From Microbacterium sp. LWS13-1.2 (lineage in GTDB: Bacteria > Actinomycetota > Actinomycetes > Actinomycetales > Microbacteriaceae), in the NCBI RefSeq assembly GCF_040144835.1, contig NZ_CP151632.1:310001-374000 (forward strand): a DNA stretch of 64,000 bases, given 5' to 3'. Positions 27,954 through 38,874 of the stretch are shown here, piece after piece (position 1 is the stretch's first letter; every line of letters starts with the position of its first letter). A program made the position numbers and the translations under genes. Below the pieces are notes generated by a model. That model was not told the DNA's origin and searched no databases. It saw nothing but the letters and a program-made list of their open reading frames with translations.

Positions 27954-30038
27954 CTACTCGGCACGGAAGAGGCGCATCGAAGTGCCGGGCAGCGCGACGG
28001 TGTCGCCCGGCGCGAAGGTCGGCATGAGCTCGGAGGGCGTCTCGTCGGCGCTCGACCACAGCGAGACGTAGCTCGTCACTCCCTCCACGTCGGGAAGTGT
28101 GACCGTGGTCGGACGCTCGGTGCCGTGGACCATGAGGAGCACGCGGTTGAACCCCTCGAACTCCGGTGTGGACGCCGCCACGTACTGAAGCGTGCGGTGC
28201 GCGGGATCGGTCCACCGCTCGAGCGACATGGTCTCACCGCGCTCGTCGTACCACTCCATGACGGATGCCGAAGGCGTGCGTTCGCCGAGGCGCGCGAAGC
28301 GGCCGGGGCGCAGGGCCGGGTTCTCCCGCCGCAGCCGCAGCAGATGCCGCACGTGCGCGTACAGGTCGCGTTGCCAGGGGGCGTGCTCCCACGACAGCCA
28401 GGTGAGGACGGAGTCGTGGCAGTACGCGTTGTTGTTGCCGCGTTGCGTGCGTGCGAACTCGTCGCCCGCGGTCAGCATCGGCACGCCGGCCGACAGCAGC
28501 AGCGTGCCGAGGAGATTGCGCATCGCCTTGCGCCGCGTGGCGAGGATCCCCAGGTCGTCGGTCGGCCCTTCGGCGCCGTGGTTGAAGGAGCGGTTCGTGT
28601 CGGCGCCGTCGCGGTTGTGCTCGCCGTTGCCGAAGTTGTGCTTGACGTCGTACGAGACGAGATCGCGCAGGGTGAAACCGTCGTGCGCCGTCACGAAGTT
28701 GACGCCGGCGAGAGGGCCGCGCTCGTCGGCGAACGTGTTCGCCGACCCGGCGAGCCGGTTGGCGAAGCCGCCGATGCCGACGGGCGACGTCGAGGCGCGC
28801 CGCGCGTAGTCGACGTCGCTCAGCCAGAAGTTGCGGACGCGGTCGCGGTAGCGGTCGTTCCACTCGCTCCAGCCGTCTCCGAAGTTGCCGGTCTGCCAGC
28901 CGCCCATGCCGACGTCCCAGGGCTCTGCGATCTTCTTGACACCGGCCAGTGCGGGGTCGTCCACGACGGCGCGCAGAAGCGGGTGCTCCGGGGTGAAGGC
29001 GTGCGTCTCGTCGCGGCCGAGCGTTGCGGCGAGATCGAACCGGAACCCGTCGACCTGCACGTCGTTCGCCCAGTACCGCAGCGAGTCGAGCACCAGGCGG
29101 GCCGCGGCATCCGTCGAGGTGTCCAGCGAATTGCCGCATCCCGTGACGTCGATGTAGACCCCGTCGTCCTGCTGGCGGTAGTACGCGCGGTTGTCGATGC
29201 CGCGCAGGCTCGAGCGCGGGCCGCCGATGCCCTCTTCCGCCGTGTGGTTGTAGACGACGTCGAGGACCACCTCGAGCCCGGCCTCGTGGAGGAGCCGGAC
29301 CATCCCCTTGAATTCGCGGAGGACTGCCTCGGGTCCCTGGCGGCGGGCCTCCTCGGTGGCGTACGCGCCGTGGGGCGCGAAGAAGCCGAGGGAGTTGTAG
29401 CCCCAATAGTTCGCGAGACCGTGCTGGAGCAGCCGCGGCTCGGTCGCGAACGCGTGGACCGGCAGGAGCTCGATGCTGGTCACGCCGAGGTCCAGGAAAT
29501 GCTGCACCATCGCGGGGTGAGCGAGCCCGGCATACGTGCCCCGCAGGCTCCCGGGAACATCGGGATGCCGCTTCGACAGGCCCTTGAGGTGGCCCTCGTA
29601 GAGGACGGTGCGGTCCATCGGGACAGCGGGCTTGGATACGCCGCCCCAGTCGAACGATCCCTCGACGACGGCTGACCGCCAGCCGTCGTAGCCGGTGCGC
29701 TCGAGGCCGCGGGTGTACGGGTCGAGCAGGAGCGTGCCCCGGTTGAACGTGTTGCCGGCTCCCTGGGGGCCGTCGACGCGGATCGCGTACCGTGTGCCCG
29801 GCCGCAGCAGCGGGGTCGAGATCTCCCACACGCCGCCGCCGATCGGGGCGAGGGGCTCGGTCGCCGTGATCCAGTCGAGGTCGGTGTCATCGAAGACGAC
29901 GAGGTCGACGGCATCCGCTGCGCCCGACCACACCCGCAGGCGGCCGCCGTCGGGAAGCAGAACGACGCCCAGCCCATCGAGCTGCGGGCTGAGCAGCCCC
30001 GCGGCTGGGGGCGAGAGGACGGACTCCGGGCTGACCAT
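27954..30038 (-). CDS. glgX: glycogen debranching enzyme GlgX
   Basis: Hydrolyses alpha-1,6 branch points of glycogen or limit dextrin. The 694-residue protein has an N-terminal CBM48 domain, then the GH13_11 barrel with LDVVYNHTAEE, the nucleophile in VDGFRFDLAATLGRD, the Glu in KKIAEPWDVG and VTAHDGFTLRDLVSY. ATG 30038 was preferred because a TATGGT box ends seven bases upstream. Upstream ATGs at 30050 and 30056 are possible. A TreX-type role supplying linear glucan to TreY is an alternative name for the same fold. Transcription continues toward glgE-glgB. Confidence 0.94.
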   Translation of the reverse strand: MVSPESVLSPPAAGLLSPQLDGLGVVLLPDGGRLRVWSGAADAVDLVVFDDTDLDWITATEPLAPIGGGVWEISTPLLRPGTRYAIRVDGPQGAGNTFNRGTLLLDPYTRGLERTGYDGWRSAVVEGSFDWGGVSKPAVPMDRTVLYEGHLKGLSKRHPDVPGSLRGTYAGLAHPAMVQHFLDLGVTSIELLPVHAFATEPRLLQHGLANYWGYNSLGFFAPHGAYATEEARRQGPEAVLREFKGMVRLLHEAGLEVVLDVVYNHTAEEGIGGPRSSLRGIDNRAYYRQQDDGVYIDVTGCGNSLDTSTDAAARLVLDSLRYWANDVQVDGFRFDLAATLGRDETHAFTPEHPLLRAVVDDPALAGVKKIAEPWDVGMGGWQTGNFGDGWSEWNDRYRDRVRNFWLSDVDYARRASTSPVGIGGFANRLAGSANTFADERGPLAGVNFVTAHDGFTLRDLVSYDVKHNFGNGEHNRDGADTNRSFNHGAEGPTDDLGILATRRKAMRNLLGTLLLSAGVPMLTAGDEFARTQRGNNNAYCHDSVLTWLSWEHAPWQRDLYAHVRHLLRLRRENPALRPGRFARLGERTPSASVMEWYDERGETMSLERWTDPAHRTLQYVAASTPEFEGFNRVLLMVHGTERPTTVTLPDVEGVTSYVSLWSSADETPSELMPTFAPGDTVALPGTSMRLFRAE

Positions 30039-30045
30039 GCGGACT

Positions 30046-30051
30046 ACCATA
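30046..30051 (-). promoter_or_regulatory. -10 box TATGGT of glgX
   Basis: TATGGT ends seven bases before the chosen glgX ATG (30038). This supports that start and a leaderless mRNA. Confidence 0.45.
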
Positions 30052-30057
30052 ACCATG

Positions 30058-30070
30058 GTCCGAGTCGGAC
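30058..30070. promoter_or_regulatory. palindrome GTCCGAGTCGGAC between glgX and the desulfurase gene
   Basis: A perfect 6-1-6 dyad just upstream of the glgX -10 box, where a repressor would cover the promoter. It is a candidate operator for glgX, the divergent desulfurase gene, or both. The binding protein is unknown. Confidence 0.45.
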
Positions 30071-30151
30071 TTGTTACGAGACCCGGTTCCGCGGTCCACG
30101 GGACTCGGAGGCACCTGCCGGGCAGGCGATCGTGAAGGAGGTCGAGCGGGC

Positions 30152-31348
30152 ATGAGCGGCGACGTGCAGATCTATCTCGACCACGCCGCGACCGCACCGC
30201 TGCGTCCGGAGGCACGCGACGCGTGGCTCGATGTCGCTGCCGCGGTCGGCAACGCCTCGTCGATCCATGGCGCGGGCCAGCACGCACGCCGCGTGCTCGA
30301 AGAGGCGCGCGAGCGCCTGGCAGCGGTGATCGAGGCCGACCCGATCGAGATCGTCTTCACATCCGGTGGCACCGAGGCCGTGAACCTGGCGGTCAAGGGC
30401 CTGTGGTGGGCGCGTGCGGCCGATGCGGATGCCGTCGTGCTGCCGGACGGCGAACACCATGCCACTCTCGACGCGGTCGAATGGCTCGAGGCGCAGGGCG
30501 CACGTGTGCGGCACGTCGGCATCGACGCCACCGCCCGCATCCGACTCGCCGAGTTCTCCGCGGCGCTGCCGGGGGCCGCGGTCGCCACGGCCGTCGTCGC
30601 CAACAACGAGGCGGGGACGATCAACGACGCCGCGGCGCTGTCCGCCGCGGCTGCTGAGGCGGGCGTGGCGCTGCACCTCGATGCGGTCGCCGCGTTCGGG
30701 CACGTGCCGGTGTCCTTCCGCGGCTGGCGCAGCGACGCGCAGGGTCGTGCCGGGCTCGCGGCGCTCAGCGTCTCGGCTCACAAGATCGGCGGGCCGACGG
30801 GCGTCGGAGCGCTGGTGGTCGCCCGCGGCGCCGAACTGGCGCCGCTGCAGCACGGCGGCGGTCAGCAGCGGCGCCTGCGCGCCGGCACCCAGGACGTGGC
30901 TGGTGCGGCGGCCTTCGCCGTGGCTGCCGAAGCCGCGCGGGACGAGCGGGAAGCCGAGGCGGTGCGCCTCGGAGCGCTGCGGGATCGGCTCGTGAGCGGC
31001 ATCCGTCGCAGCATCCCGGATGCCGAGATGCTCGGCCACCCCGTCGACCGGATCCCCGGCAATGCCCACGTGCTGTTCCCCGGCGCATCGGGGGAGACCC
31101 TGCTGTTCCTGCTCGACCTCGCCGGGATCGCGGTATCCACCGGGTCCGCGTGTCAGGCGGGAGTTCCCGAGCCGTCGCACGTCGTGCTCGCGATGGGACG
31201 GACGGATGCCGAGGCGCGCCAGGTGCTGCGGTTCACGCTCGGCCGCACCACTGTCGACGGCGACATCGACGCGGTGCTCGCCGCCCTTCCCAGTGTCGTC
31301 GAGCGGGCGCGCGCGGCATCCGGGTCCCGGTCAGCTCCGGGTTCGTAG
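30152..31348 (+). CDS. cysteine desulfurase (NifS/IscS type)
   Basis: A PLP enzyme that takes sulfur from cysteine as a protein persulfide. The 398-residue protein has LDHAATAPLRPEA at the N-terminus, the Thr/Gly block FTSGGTEAVNLAVKG, the PLP lysine Lys211 in SAHKIGGP, and the persulfide Cys334 in STGSACQAG. ATG 30152 has GAAGGAGG ten bases upstream. mnmA starts nine bases after the stop, so the most likely job here is feeding sulfur to tRNA 2-thiolation, though a role in Fe-S assembly cannot be excluded. Confidence 0.93.
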   Translation: MSGDVQIYLDHAATAPLRPEARDAWLDVAAAVGNASSIHGAGQHARRVLEEARERLAAVIEADPIEIVFTSGGTEAVNLAVKGLWWARAADADAVVLPDGEHHATLDAVEWLEAQGARVRHVGIDATARIRLAEFSAALPGAAVATAVVANNEAGTINDAAALSAAAAEAGVALHLDAVAAFGHVPVSFRGWRSDAQGRAGLAALSVSAHKIGGPTGVGALVVARGAELAPLQHGGGQQRRLRAGTQDVAGAAAFAVAAEAARDEREAEAVRLGALRDRLVSGIRRSIPDAEMLGHPVDRIPGNAHVLFPGASGETLLFLLDLAGIAVSTGSACQAGVPEPSHVVLAMGRTDAEARQVLRFTLGRTTVDGDIDAVLAALPSVVERARAASGSRSAPGS

Positions 31349-31351
31349 ACT
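31346..31351 (+). promoter_or_regulatory. -10 box TAGACT of mnmA, sharing the desulfurase stop codon
   Basis: TAGACT followed by six bases (GGACCT) and the mnmA ATG at 31358. The first three bases are the TAG stop codon of the upstream gene. Confidence 0.55.
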
Positions 31352-31357
31352 GGACCT

Positions 31358-32455
31358 ATGCGAATCCTTGCGGCCATGAGCGGCGGAGTGGACTCCGCTG
31401 TCGCGGCCGCCCGTGCCGTCGAGGCGGGGCACGAGGTCGTCGGCGTGCACCTGGCGCTCTCGCGCGCCGGCGGAACGCTGCGCACCGGCAGCCGCGGATG
31501 CTGCACCATCGAGGACGCCATGGATGCGCGGCGCGCGGCCGATCGGCTCGGCATCCCGTTCTACGTGTGGGACTTCTCCGAGCGCTTCCGCGACGACGTC
31601 ATCGACGACTTCGTGGCCGAATACCGCGCCGGCCGGACGCCCAACCCGTGCATGCGGTGCAACGAGAAGATCAAGTTCGCCGCCCTGCTCGAGCGGGCGC
31701 TGGAGCTGGGATTCGACGCGGTGTGCACCGGTCACTACGCCACGCTCGTCGACGGGCCCGAAGGCCTCGAGCTGCACCGGGCCTCGGATGCGGCGAAGGA
31801 CCAGTCCTACGTGCTCGGCGTGCTGAACGCGCAGCAGCTCGCCCACACCTACTTCCCGCTCGGGGCGACGCCGTCCAAGGCGCTCGTCCGGGCCGAGGCC
31901 GCGGAGCGCGGCCTCACCGTCGCGCACAAGCCCGACAGCCACGACATCTGCTTCATCCCGGACGGCGACACGCGCGGCTGGCTCGCCGACAAGGTAGGCG
32001 CCGAGCGCGGCGACATCCTGGATCGCACGGGGGCCGTCGTCGGTTCGCACGAAGGAGCTCACGCGTTCACGGTCGGCCAGCGCAGGGGCCTGCAGCTCGG
32101 CGTGCCCGCACCCGACGGCAAACCGCGGTTCGTGCTCGAGGTGCGCCCGGTCTCCAACACGGTGGTCGTCGGCCCCAAGGAGGCCCTCGCGACCGCGGAG
32201 ATCGCCGGTGAGCGCTACTCGTGGGCCGGGCGTCCACAGGAGGCGGGCGACTTCGCGTGCCATGTGCAGATCCGCGCGCACGCCGATCCGGTGCCCGCGA
32301 CCGCCACGCTGGCGGCCGGGCTGCTGACGGTGGTCCCCGAGACGCCCTTCGACGGCGTCGCCCCGGGGCAGACCGCGGTGCTGTACGACGGCACGCGGGT
32401 GATCGGCCAGTTCACCATCGACCGCACCGTGTCGGCGGTCCCCGCAGACGCATGA
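31358..32455 (+). CDS. mnmA: tRNA-specific 2-thiouridylase MnmA
   Basis: Puts sulfur on U34 of Lys, Glu and Gln tRNAs. The 365-residue protein has the PP-loop [10 protein letters not shown] at residues 8-17, the nucleophile Cys98 in [12 protein letters not shown], and the sulfur-carrying Cys198 in [11 protein letters not shown]. The sulfur donor is presumably the desulfurase encoded just upstream. The ATG has no good ribosome site but lies six bases after a TAGACT box, fitting a leaderless transcript as well as read-through from the desulfurase gene. Confidence 0.96.
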   Translation: MRILAAMSGGVDSAVAAARAVEAGHEVVGVHLALSRAGGTLRTGSRGCCTIEDAMDARRAADRLGIPFYVWDFSERFRDDVIDDFVAEYRAGRTPNPCMRCNEKIKFAALLERALELGFDAVCTGHYATLVDGPEGLELHRASDAAKDQSYVLGVLNAQQLAHTYFPLGATPSKALVRAEAAERGLTVAHKPDSHDICFIPDGDTRGWLADKVGAERGDILDRTGAVVGSHEGAHAFTVGQRRGLQLGVPAPDGKPRFVLEVRPVSNTVVVGPKEALATAEIAGERYSWAGRPQEAGDFACHVQIRAHADPVPATATLAAGLLTVVPETPFDGVAPGQTAVLYDGTRVIGQFTIDRTVSAVPADA

Positions 32456-32529
32456 ACGCACGCGGCGGCGGACGCCGCCGGCCGGCCGTGCGCGGCCCGT
32501 CGAGACTGCGTGCTGTCGGAGCCCGCTCC

Positions 32530-34932
<2,403 letters not shown>

Positions 34933-34970
34933 CCCGTGCGGTCGCGGCGCGCGACTGGGATGATGGCGGC

Positions 34971-35279
34971 ATGGCGCAGTGGCTGTATCGCATCGCTCCC
35001 TCACGGCCCGCGATGGTGAGCGATCCGACTGCCGACGAGCAGCGGATCGTCGGGGATCACTTCGCGTACCTCGTCGCGTTGCGCGATCGCGGCGTCCTGA
35101 TCCTCGCCGGGCGGACGCAAGAGGCGGAAGGCACGTTCGGCATCACCATCTTCGAGGCTGACGACGAAGCGGCGGCGCGCGAGATCATGCACGCCGACCC
35201 CGCCGTCGCGGCAGGCGTGTTCCTCGCGACGGTGCACCCGTACCGGGTCGCGGTGGCCCGCGACGGACTGGACGAGTGA
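34971..35279 (+). CDS. YciI family protein
   Basis: A 102-residue single-domain protein of the YCII/dimeric alpha-beta barrel fold: MAQWLYRIAPSRP, HFAYLVALRDRGVLILAGRT and IMHADPAVAAGVF match the family, including the conserved His and Asp residues. Some members have dehalogenase-like activity, but the role here is unknown. A GATGAT box lies six bases before the ATG, so it probably has its own promoter. It is convergent with the acyl-CoA ligase gene. Confidence 0.85.
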   Translation: MAQWLYRIAPSRPAMVSDPTADEQRIVGDHFAYLVALRDRGVLILAGRTQEAEGTFGITIFEADDEAAAREIMHADPAVAAGVFLATVHPYRVAVARDGLDE

Positions 35280-35282
35280 GCG

Positions 35283-36983
35283 TCAGGCTCCCGCGTTCAA
35301 GGTGAGCAGGCGGTCGCGGACCTGCCTGCGCAGCACCTTGCCGATGAGGGACTTCGGAAGCTCGTCGACGACGTAGATCCTGCGGGGCACCTTGTACGGC
35401 GTCAGGATGCCGCGCGCGAACTCGCGCACGGCCTCGACATCGATCTCCTCACCCTGCCCGACGACGATCGCGGCGACGACCTCCTCGCCCGAGCGGTCGC
35501 TGGGCAGGCCGACGACCGCCGCGTCCTCGACCTGCGGATGCTGGCGCAGAGCGTTCTCGACCTCGGTCGGCGCGACGTTGAAGCCGCCCGTGATGATGAG
35601 CTCCTTGATCCGGTCGACGATGCGCACGAATCCCGCCTCGTCGATGGTGACGATGTCGCCCGTTCGGAACCAGCCGTCGGTGAACACCGCCTCCGTCTCC
35701 TCGGGCTTGCCGTAGTACCCGCCGAAGACCTGCGGGCCGCGCACGACGAGCTCGCCCCGCTCGCCCGCGGGCACGTCCTGCGTCGGGTCGTCGGGATCCA
35801 CGACACGGCACTCGGTGCCGGGCAGCGGCAGCCCGACCGTGCCGGGCACGCGATTGTCGGCGACCGGGTTCGCCATGAGCACCGGCGAGCACTCGCTCAG
35901 CCCGTATCCCTCGACGAGGAAGCCGCCGGAAGCCGCTTCGAACGGTACGACGAGTTCGTGCGGCAGGGCCATCGCCCCGGAGATCGCGACCTCTGTGCCG
36001 ACGAGAGACACTCCCTTCTCGCGCGCGGCCTTGAGCAGCCGATCTGCGATGGGCGGCACCAGCGGCAGGAAGGTCGCGGGATGCTTCTTGGTGACCTCCA
36101 GCACCATGTCGGGGTCGAAGCGGGGGAACAGCACCAGCCGCGCGCCCATCGACATCGCGAACGTGAGGCACAGCGTGAGCCCGTATGCGTGGAACATCGG
36201 CAGCACGGCGTAGACCACGCAGCCGTCGCCGCGCACGATCGACGGGACCCATGCCCGCGCCTGCGCGGCGTTGGAGAGCAGATTGCGGTGCGTCAGCGCC
36301 GCGCCCTTGGGTGTGCCCGTGGTTCCGCTCGTGTACTGGATGAGGGCCAGGTCATCCGTCCCGGGGCGCGGGTGGGATGCCGGCAGCGGGGCGCTGCCCA
36401 CGACCTGCTCCCACGCGACCGTGCCCGACACGCGCGCGCTCAGCGCCTCCCGCGACTCGCGCGCCTTCGCGACGGGCAGCCGGAGCGCGACCCGCGTGCC
36501 GAACGGCATGGCCTTGATCACGTCGACGGAGACGAGGCTGGTCACGGCCAGGTCCGCGGGGAACTCCTGCACACTGGCCACGACCTTGGTCCACACGATC
36601 GCGTGCTTCGCACCATGATCCTCGAACTGCTTGCGGAGCTCACGCGGCGTGTACAGCGGGTTGTGCTCGATGACGACCGCCCCGAGTCGCAGGATCGCGT
36701 AGAACGCGACGATGTGCTGCGGGCAGTTCGGCAGGACGATCGCGACGGGGTCGCCCGCCTTCACGCCGAGTTCTCGTAGCCCCGCGGCCGCGCGCTCGAT
36801 CTGCTCGTGCAGCGAGCGGTAGGACGTCTCGCGCCCGAAGAACTGCAGGGCAACGGCATCCGGATAGTCGCGCGCCGACGCGTCGACGATGTCGACGAGG
36901 GAGCCTGTCACGGGCGCGAGGTCCTCCGGGACGCCTTCGGCGTAGCTGGCGATCCAGGGGCGCGGCGGGTCGTAGGTCGTCAC
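35283..36983 (-). CDS. long-chain-fatty-acid-CoA ligase (FadD-like)
   Basis: Activates a fatty acid to acyl-CoA via an acyl-adenylate. The 566-residue protein of the ANL superfamily has the P-loop IQYTSGTTGTPKGA, VEGYGLSECSPV, WFRTGDIVTIDEAGF and the C-terminal GFNVAPTEVENAL and LPKSLIGKVLRR with the catalytic Lys. It resembles LC-FACS enzymes in overall length. GTG 36983 lies six bases after a TAGGCT box and shares a 60-base intergenic region with gatC, which is divergent. The chain-length preference cannot be read from sequence. Confidence 0.9.
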   Translation of the reverse strand: MTTYDPPRPWIASYAEGVPEDLAPVTGSLVDIVDASARDYPDAVALQFFGRETSYRSLHEQIERAAAGLRELGVKAGDPVAIVLPNCPQHIVAFYAILRLGAVVIEHNPLYTPRELRKQFEDHGAKHAIVWTKVVASVQEFPADLAVTSLVSVDVIKAMPFGTRVALRLPVAKARESREALSARVSGTVAWEQVVGSAPLPASHPRPGTDDLALIQYTSGTTGTPKGAALTHRNLLSNAAQARAWVPSIVRGDGCVVYAVLPMFHAYGLTLCLTFAMSMGARLVLFPRFDPDMVLEVTKKHPATFLPLVPPIADRLLKAAREKGVSLVGTEVAISGAMALPHELVVPFEAASGGFLVEGYGLSECSPVLMANPVADNRVPGTVGLPLPGTECRVVDPDDPTQDVPAGERGELVVRGPQVFGGYYGKPEETEAVFTDGWFRTGDIVTIDEAGFVRIVDRIKELIITGGFNVAPTEVENALRQHPQVEDAAVVGLPSDRSGEEVVAAIVVGQGEEIDVEAVREFARGILTPYKVPRRIYVVDELPKSLIGKVLRRQVRDRLLTLNAGA

Positions 36984-36989
36984 GCGATC

Positions 36990-36995
36990 AGCCTA
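36990..36995 (-). promoter_or_regulatory. -10 box TAGGCT of the acyl-CoA ligase gene
   Basis: TAGGCT, six bases (GATCGC), then GTG. It faces the gatC promoter, with 36 bases between the two -10 boxes. Confidence 0.5.
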
Positions 36996-37031
36996 CGCCG
37001 GGACCGCCGTGGGCCAGGGGCGCGGCCCCGG

Positions 37032-37037
37032 TAGGCT
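37032..37037 (+). promoter_or_regulatory. -10 box TAGGCT of gatC
   Basis: TAGGCT, six bases (GGAGGG), then GTG 37044. The spacer also resembles a ribosome site, but it would overlap the transcription start. Confidence 0.5.
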
Positions 37038-37043
37038 GGAGGG

Positions 37044-37343
37044 GTGTCTGAAATCACCCCCGATCTCGTGCGCCATCTCGGTGTGCTCGCCCGGATCCAG
37101 CTGAGCGACGAGGAGGTCGAGCGCCTGACCGGTCAGCTCGACGCGATCGTCGACAACATCGCCAAGGTCTCCGAGGTCGCCACACCCGACGTCGCCGCCA
37201 CCAGCCACCCGATCCCGCTCGAGAACGTGTTCCGGCAGGACGTTCCGGGAGACCTGCTGACGCCCGCGCAGGTGCTGCAGAACGCGCCCGATGCCGCAGA
37301 CGGCCGGTTCCGCGTGACAGCGATCCTCGGCGAAGAGCAGTAA
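37044..37343 (+). CDS. gatC: Asp-tRNA(Asn)/Glu-tRNA(Gln) amidotransferase subunit GatC
   Basis: The small subunit that holds GatA and GatB together in the enzyme that amidates mischarged Glu-tRNA(Gln) or Asp-tRNA(Asn). The 99-residue protein has the family start [21 protein letters not shown] and the wrapping tail with [17 protein letters not shown] 37044 follows a TAGGCT box by six bases. gatA starts 10 bases after its stop. Confidence 0.96.
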   Translation: MSEITPDLVRHLGVLARIQLSDEEVERLTGQLDAIVDNIAKVSEVATPDVAATSHPIPLENVFRQDVPGDLLTPAQVLQNAPDAADGRFRVTAILGEEQ

Positions 37344-37353
37344 GGGGCCCCGC

Positions 37354-38874
37354 GTGACCGATCTCACGAAGCTGAGCGCTGCCGCGCTCGCAGACAAGCT
37401 CGCCGCCCGCGAGGTGTCCAGCGTCGAGGCGACGCAGGCGCACCTCGACCGTATCGCGGCGGTGGATGCCGACGTCCACGCCTTCCTCCACGTCAACGAG
37501 CACGCGCTCGGCGCGGCGGCCGACATCGACCGCCGCCGTGCGGCCGGTGAGGACCTCGGCCCGCTCGCCGGCGTGCCGCTCGCCATCAAGGACGTCCTGG
37601 TGACGACGGACATGCCGTCGACGAGCGGCTCGAAGATCCTCGAGGGCTACATGTCGCCCTACGACGCGACCGTCGTCGCGCGTTCCCGCGCGGCCGGCCT
37701 CGTCCCGCTCGGCAAGACCAACATGGACGAGTTCGCCATGGGATCGTCGACCGAGCATTCGGCGTACGGTCCGACCCGCAACCCGTGGGATCTCACCCGC
37801 ATCCCCGGCGGCTCGGGCGGCGGCTCGGCGGCCGCGGTCGCCGCGTTCGAGGCGCCCCTCGCGCTCGGATCCGACACTGGCGGCTCGATCCGCCAGCCCG
37901 CGCACGTGACCGGGACGGTGGGCATCAAGCCCACCTACGGCGGCGTCAGCCGCTACGGCGCGATCGCTCTCGCCTCGAGCCTCGACCAGGTCGGTCCCGT
38001 GACGCGCACCGTGCTCGACGCCGGGCTGCTGCACGACGTGATCGGCGGGCACGACCCGCACGACTCGACCTCGCTCGCCCACGACTGGCCGTCGTTCGCC
38101 GGCGCCGCCCGCGAAGGCGTCACCGGTCAGGTGCTCAAGGGCCTCAAGGTGGGCGTGATCCGCGAGCTGCCCGACAGCGGCTTCCAGGCCGGCGTGTCGG
38201 AGTCGTTCCGCGCCGCGCTGGCGGCGATGGAGGCACAGGGCGCCGAGATCGTCGAGATCAGCGCACCGCACTTCGAGTACGGCGTCGCGGCGTACTACCT
38301 GGTCCTCCCGGCGGAGGCATCCAGCAACCTCGCGAAGTTCGACTCCGTGCGCTTCGGCCTGCGTGTCGACGTGCCGGGCGGCACCGTCGAGGACGTCATG
38401 GCGAAGACCCGCGACGCCGGCTTCGGCGACGAGGTGAAGCGCCGCATCATCCTGGGCACCTACGCGCTGTCGGCGGGGTACTACGACGCCTATTACGGTT
38501 CGGCTCAGAAGGTGCGCACCCTCATCCAGCGCGATTTCGCCGAGGCGTTCGCGCAGGTCGACGTCATCGCGACGCCGTCGGCGCCGACCACGGCGTTCCG
38601 GCTGGGGGAGAAGATCGACGACCCGCTGCAGATGTACCTCAACGACGTGACGACGATCCCGGCGAACCTCGCCGGTGTCCCGGGCATCTCGATCCCTTCG
38701 GGGCTCGCATCCGAGGACGGTCTTCCCGTCGGCATCCAGTTCCTCGCGCCGGCGCACGAGGACGCGCGGCTGTACCGCGTGGGTGCGGCGCTCGAAGCCC
38801 TGCTCGTCGACTCGTGGGGCGGACAGCTCCTGGACAGGGCGCCGGTGCTCGGCGCGAACGGAGGCGTCCGCTGA
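37354..38874 (+). CDS. gatA: aminoacyl-tRNA amidotransferase subunit GatA
   Basis: The glutaminase subunit, which releases ammonia from Gln for GatB. The 506-residue amidase-signature protein has the Ser-cisSer-Lys triad: Lys in [11 protein letters not shown] (near residue 79), [14 protein letters not shown], and the nucleophile region [12 protein letters not shown]. The GTG start at 37354 has GGGGCCCC before it and only a weak ribosome site. The stop overlaps the gatB ATG (TGATG). Its presence implies that the cell lacks a full set of GlnRS/AsnRS routes or uses both. Confidence 0.97.
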   Translation: MTDLTKLSAAALADKLAAREVSSVEATQAHLDRIAAVDADVHAFLHVNEHALGAAADIDRRRAAGEDLGPLAGVPLAIKDVLVTTDMPSTSGSKILEGYMSPYDATVVARSRAAGLVPLGKTNMDEFAMGSSTEHSAYGPTRNPWDLTRIPGGSGGGSAAAVAAFEAPLALGSDTGGSIRQPAHVTGTVGIKPTYGGVSRYGAIALASSLDQVGPVTRTVLDAGLLHDVIGGHDPHDSTSLAHDWPSFAGAAREGVTGQVLKGLKVGVIRELPDSGFQAGVSESFRAALAAMEAQGAEIVEISAPHFEYGVAAYYLVLPAEASSNLAKFDSVRFGLRVDVPGGTVEDVMAKTRDAGFGDEVKRRIILGTYALSAGYYDAYYGSAQKVRTLIQRDFAEAFAQVDVIATPSAPTTAFRLGEKIDDPLQMYLNDVTTIPANLAGVPGISIPSGLASEDGLPVGIQFLAPAHEDARLYRVGAALEALLVDSWGGQLLDRAPVLGANGGVR

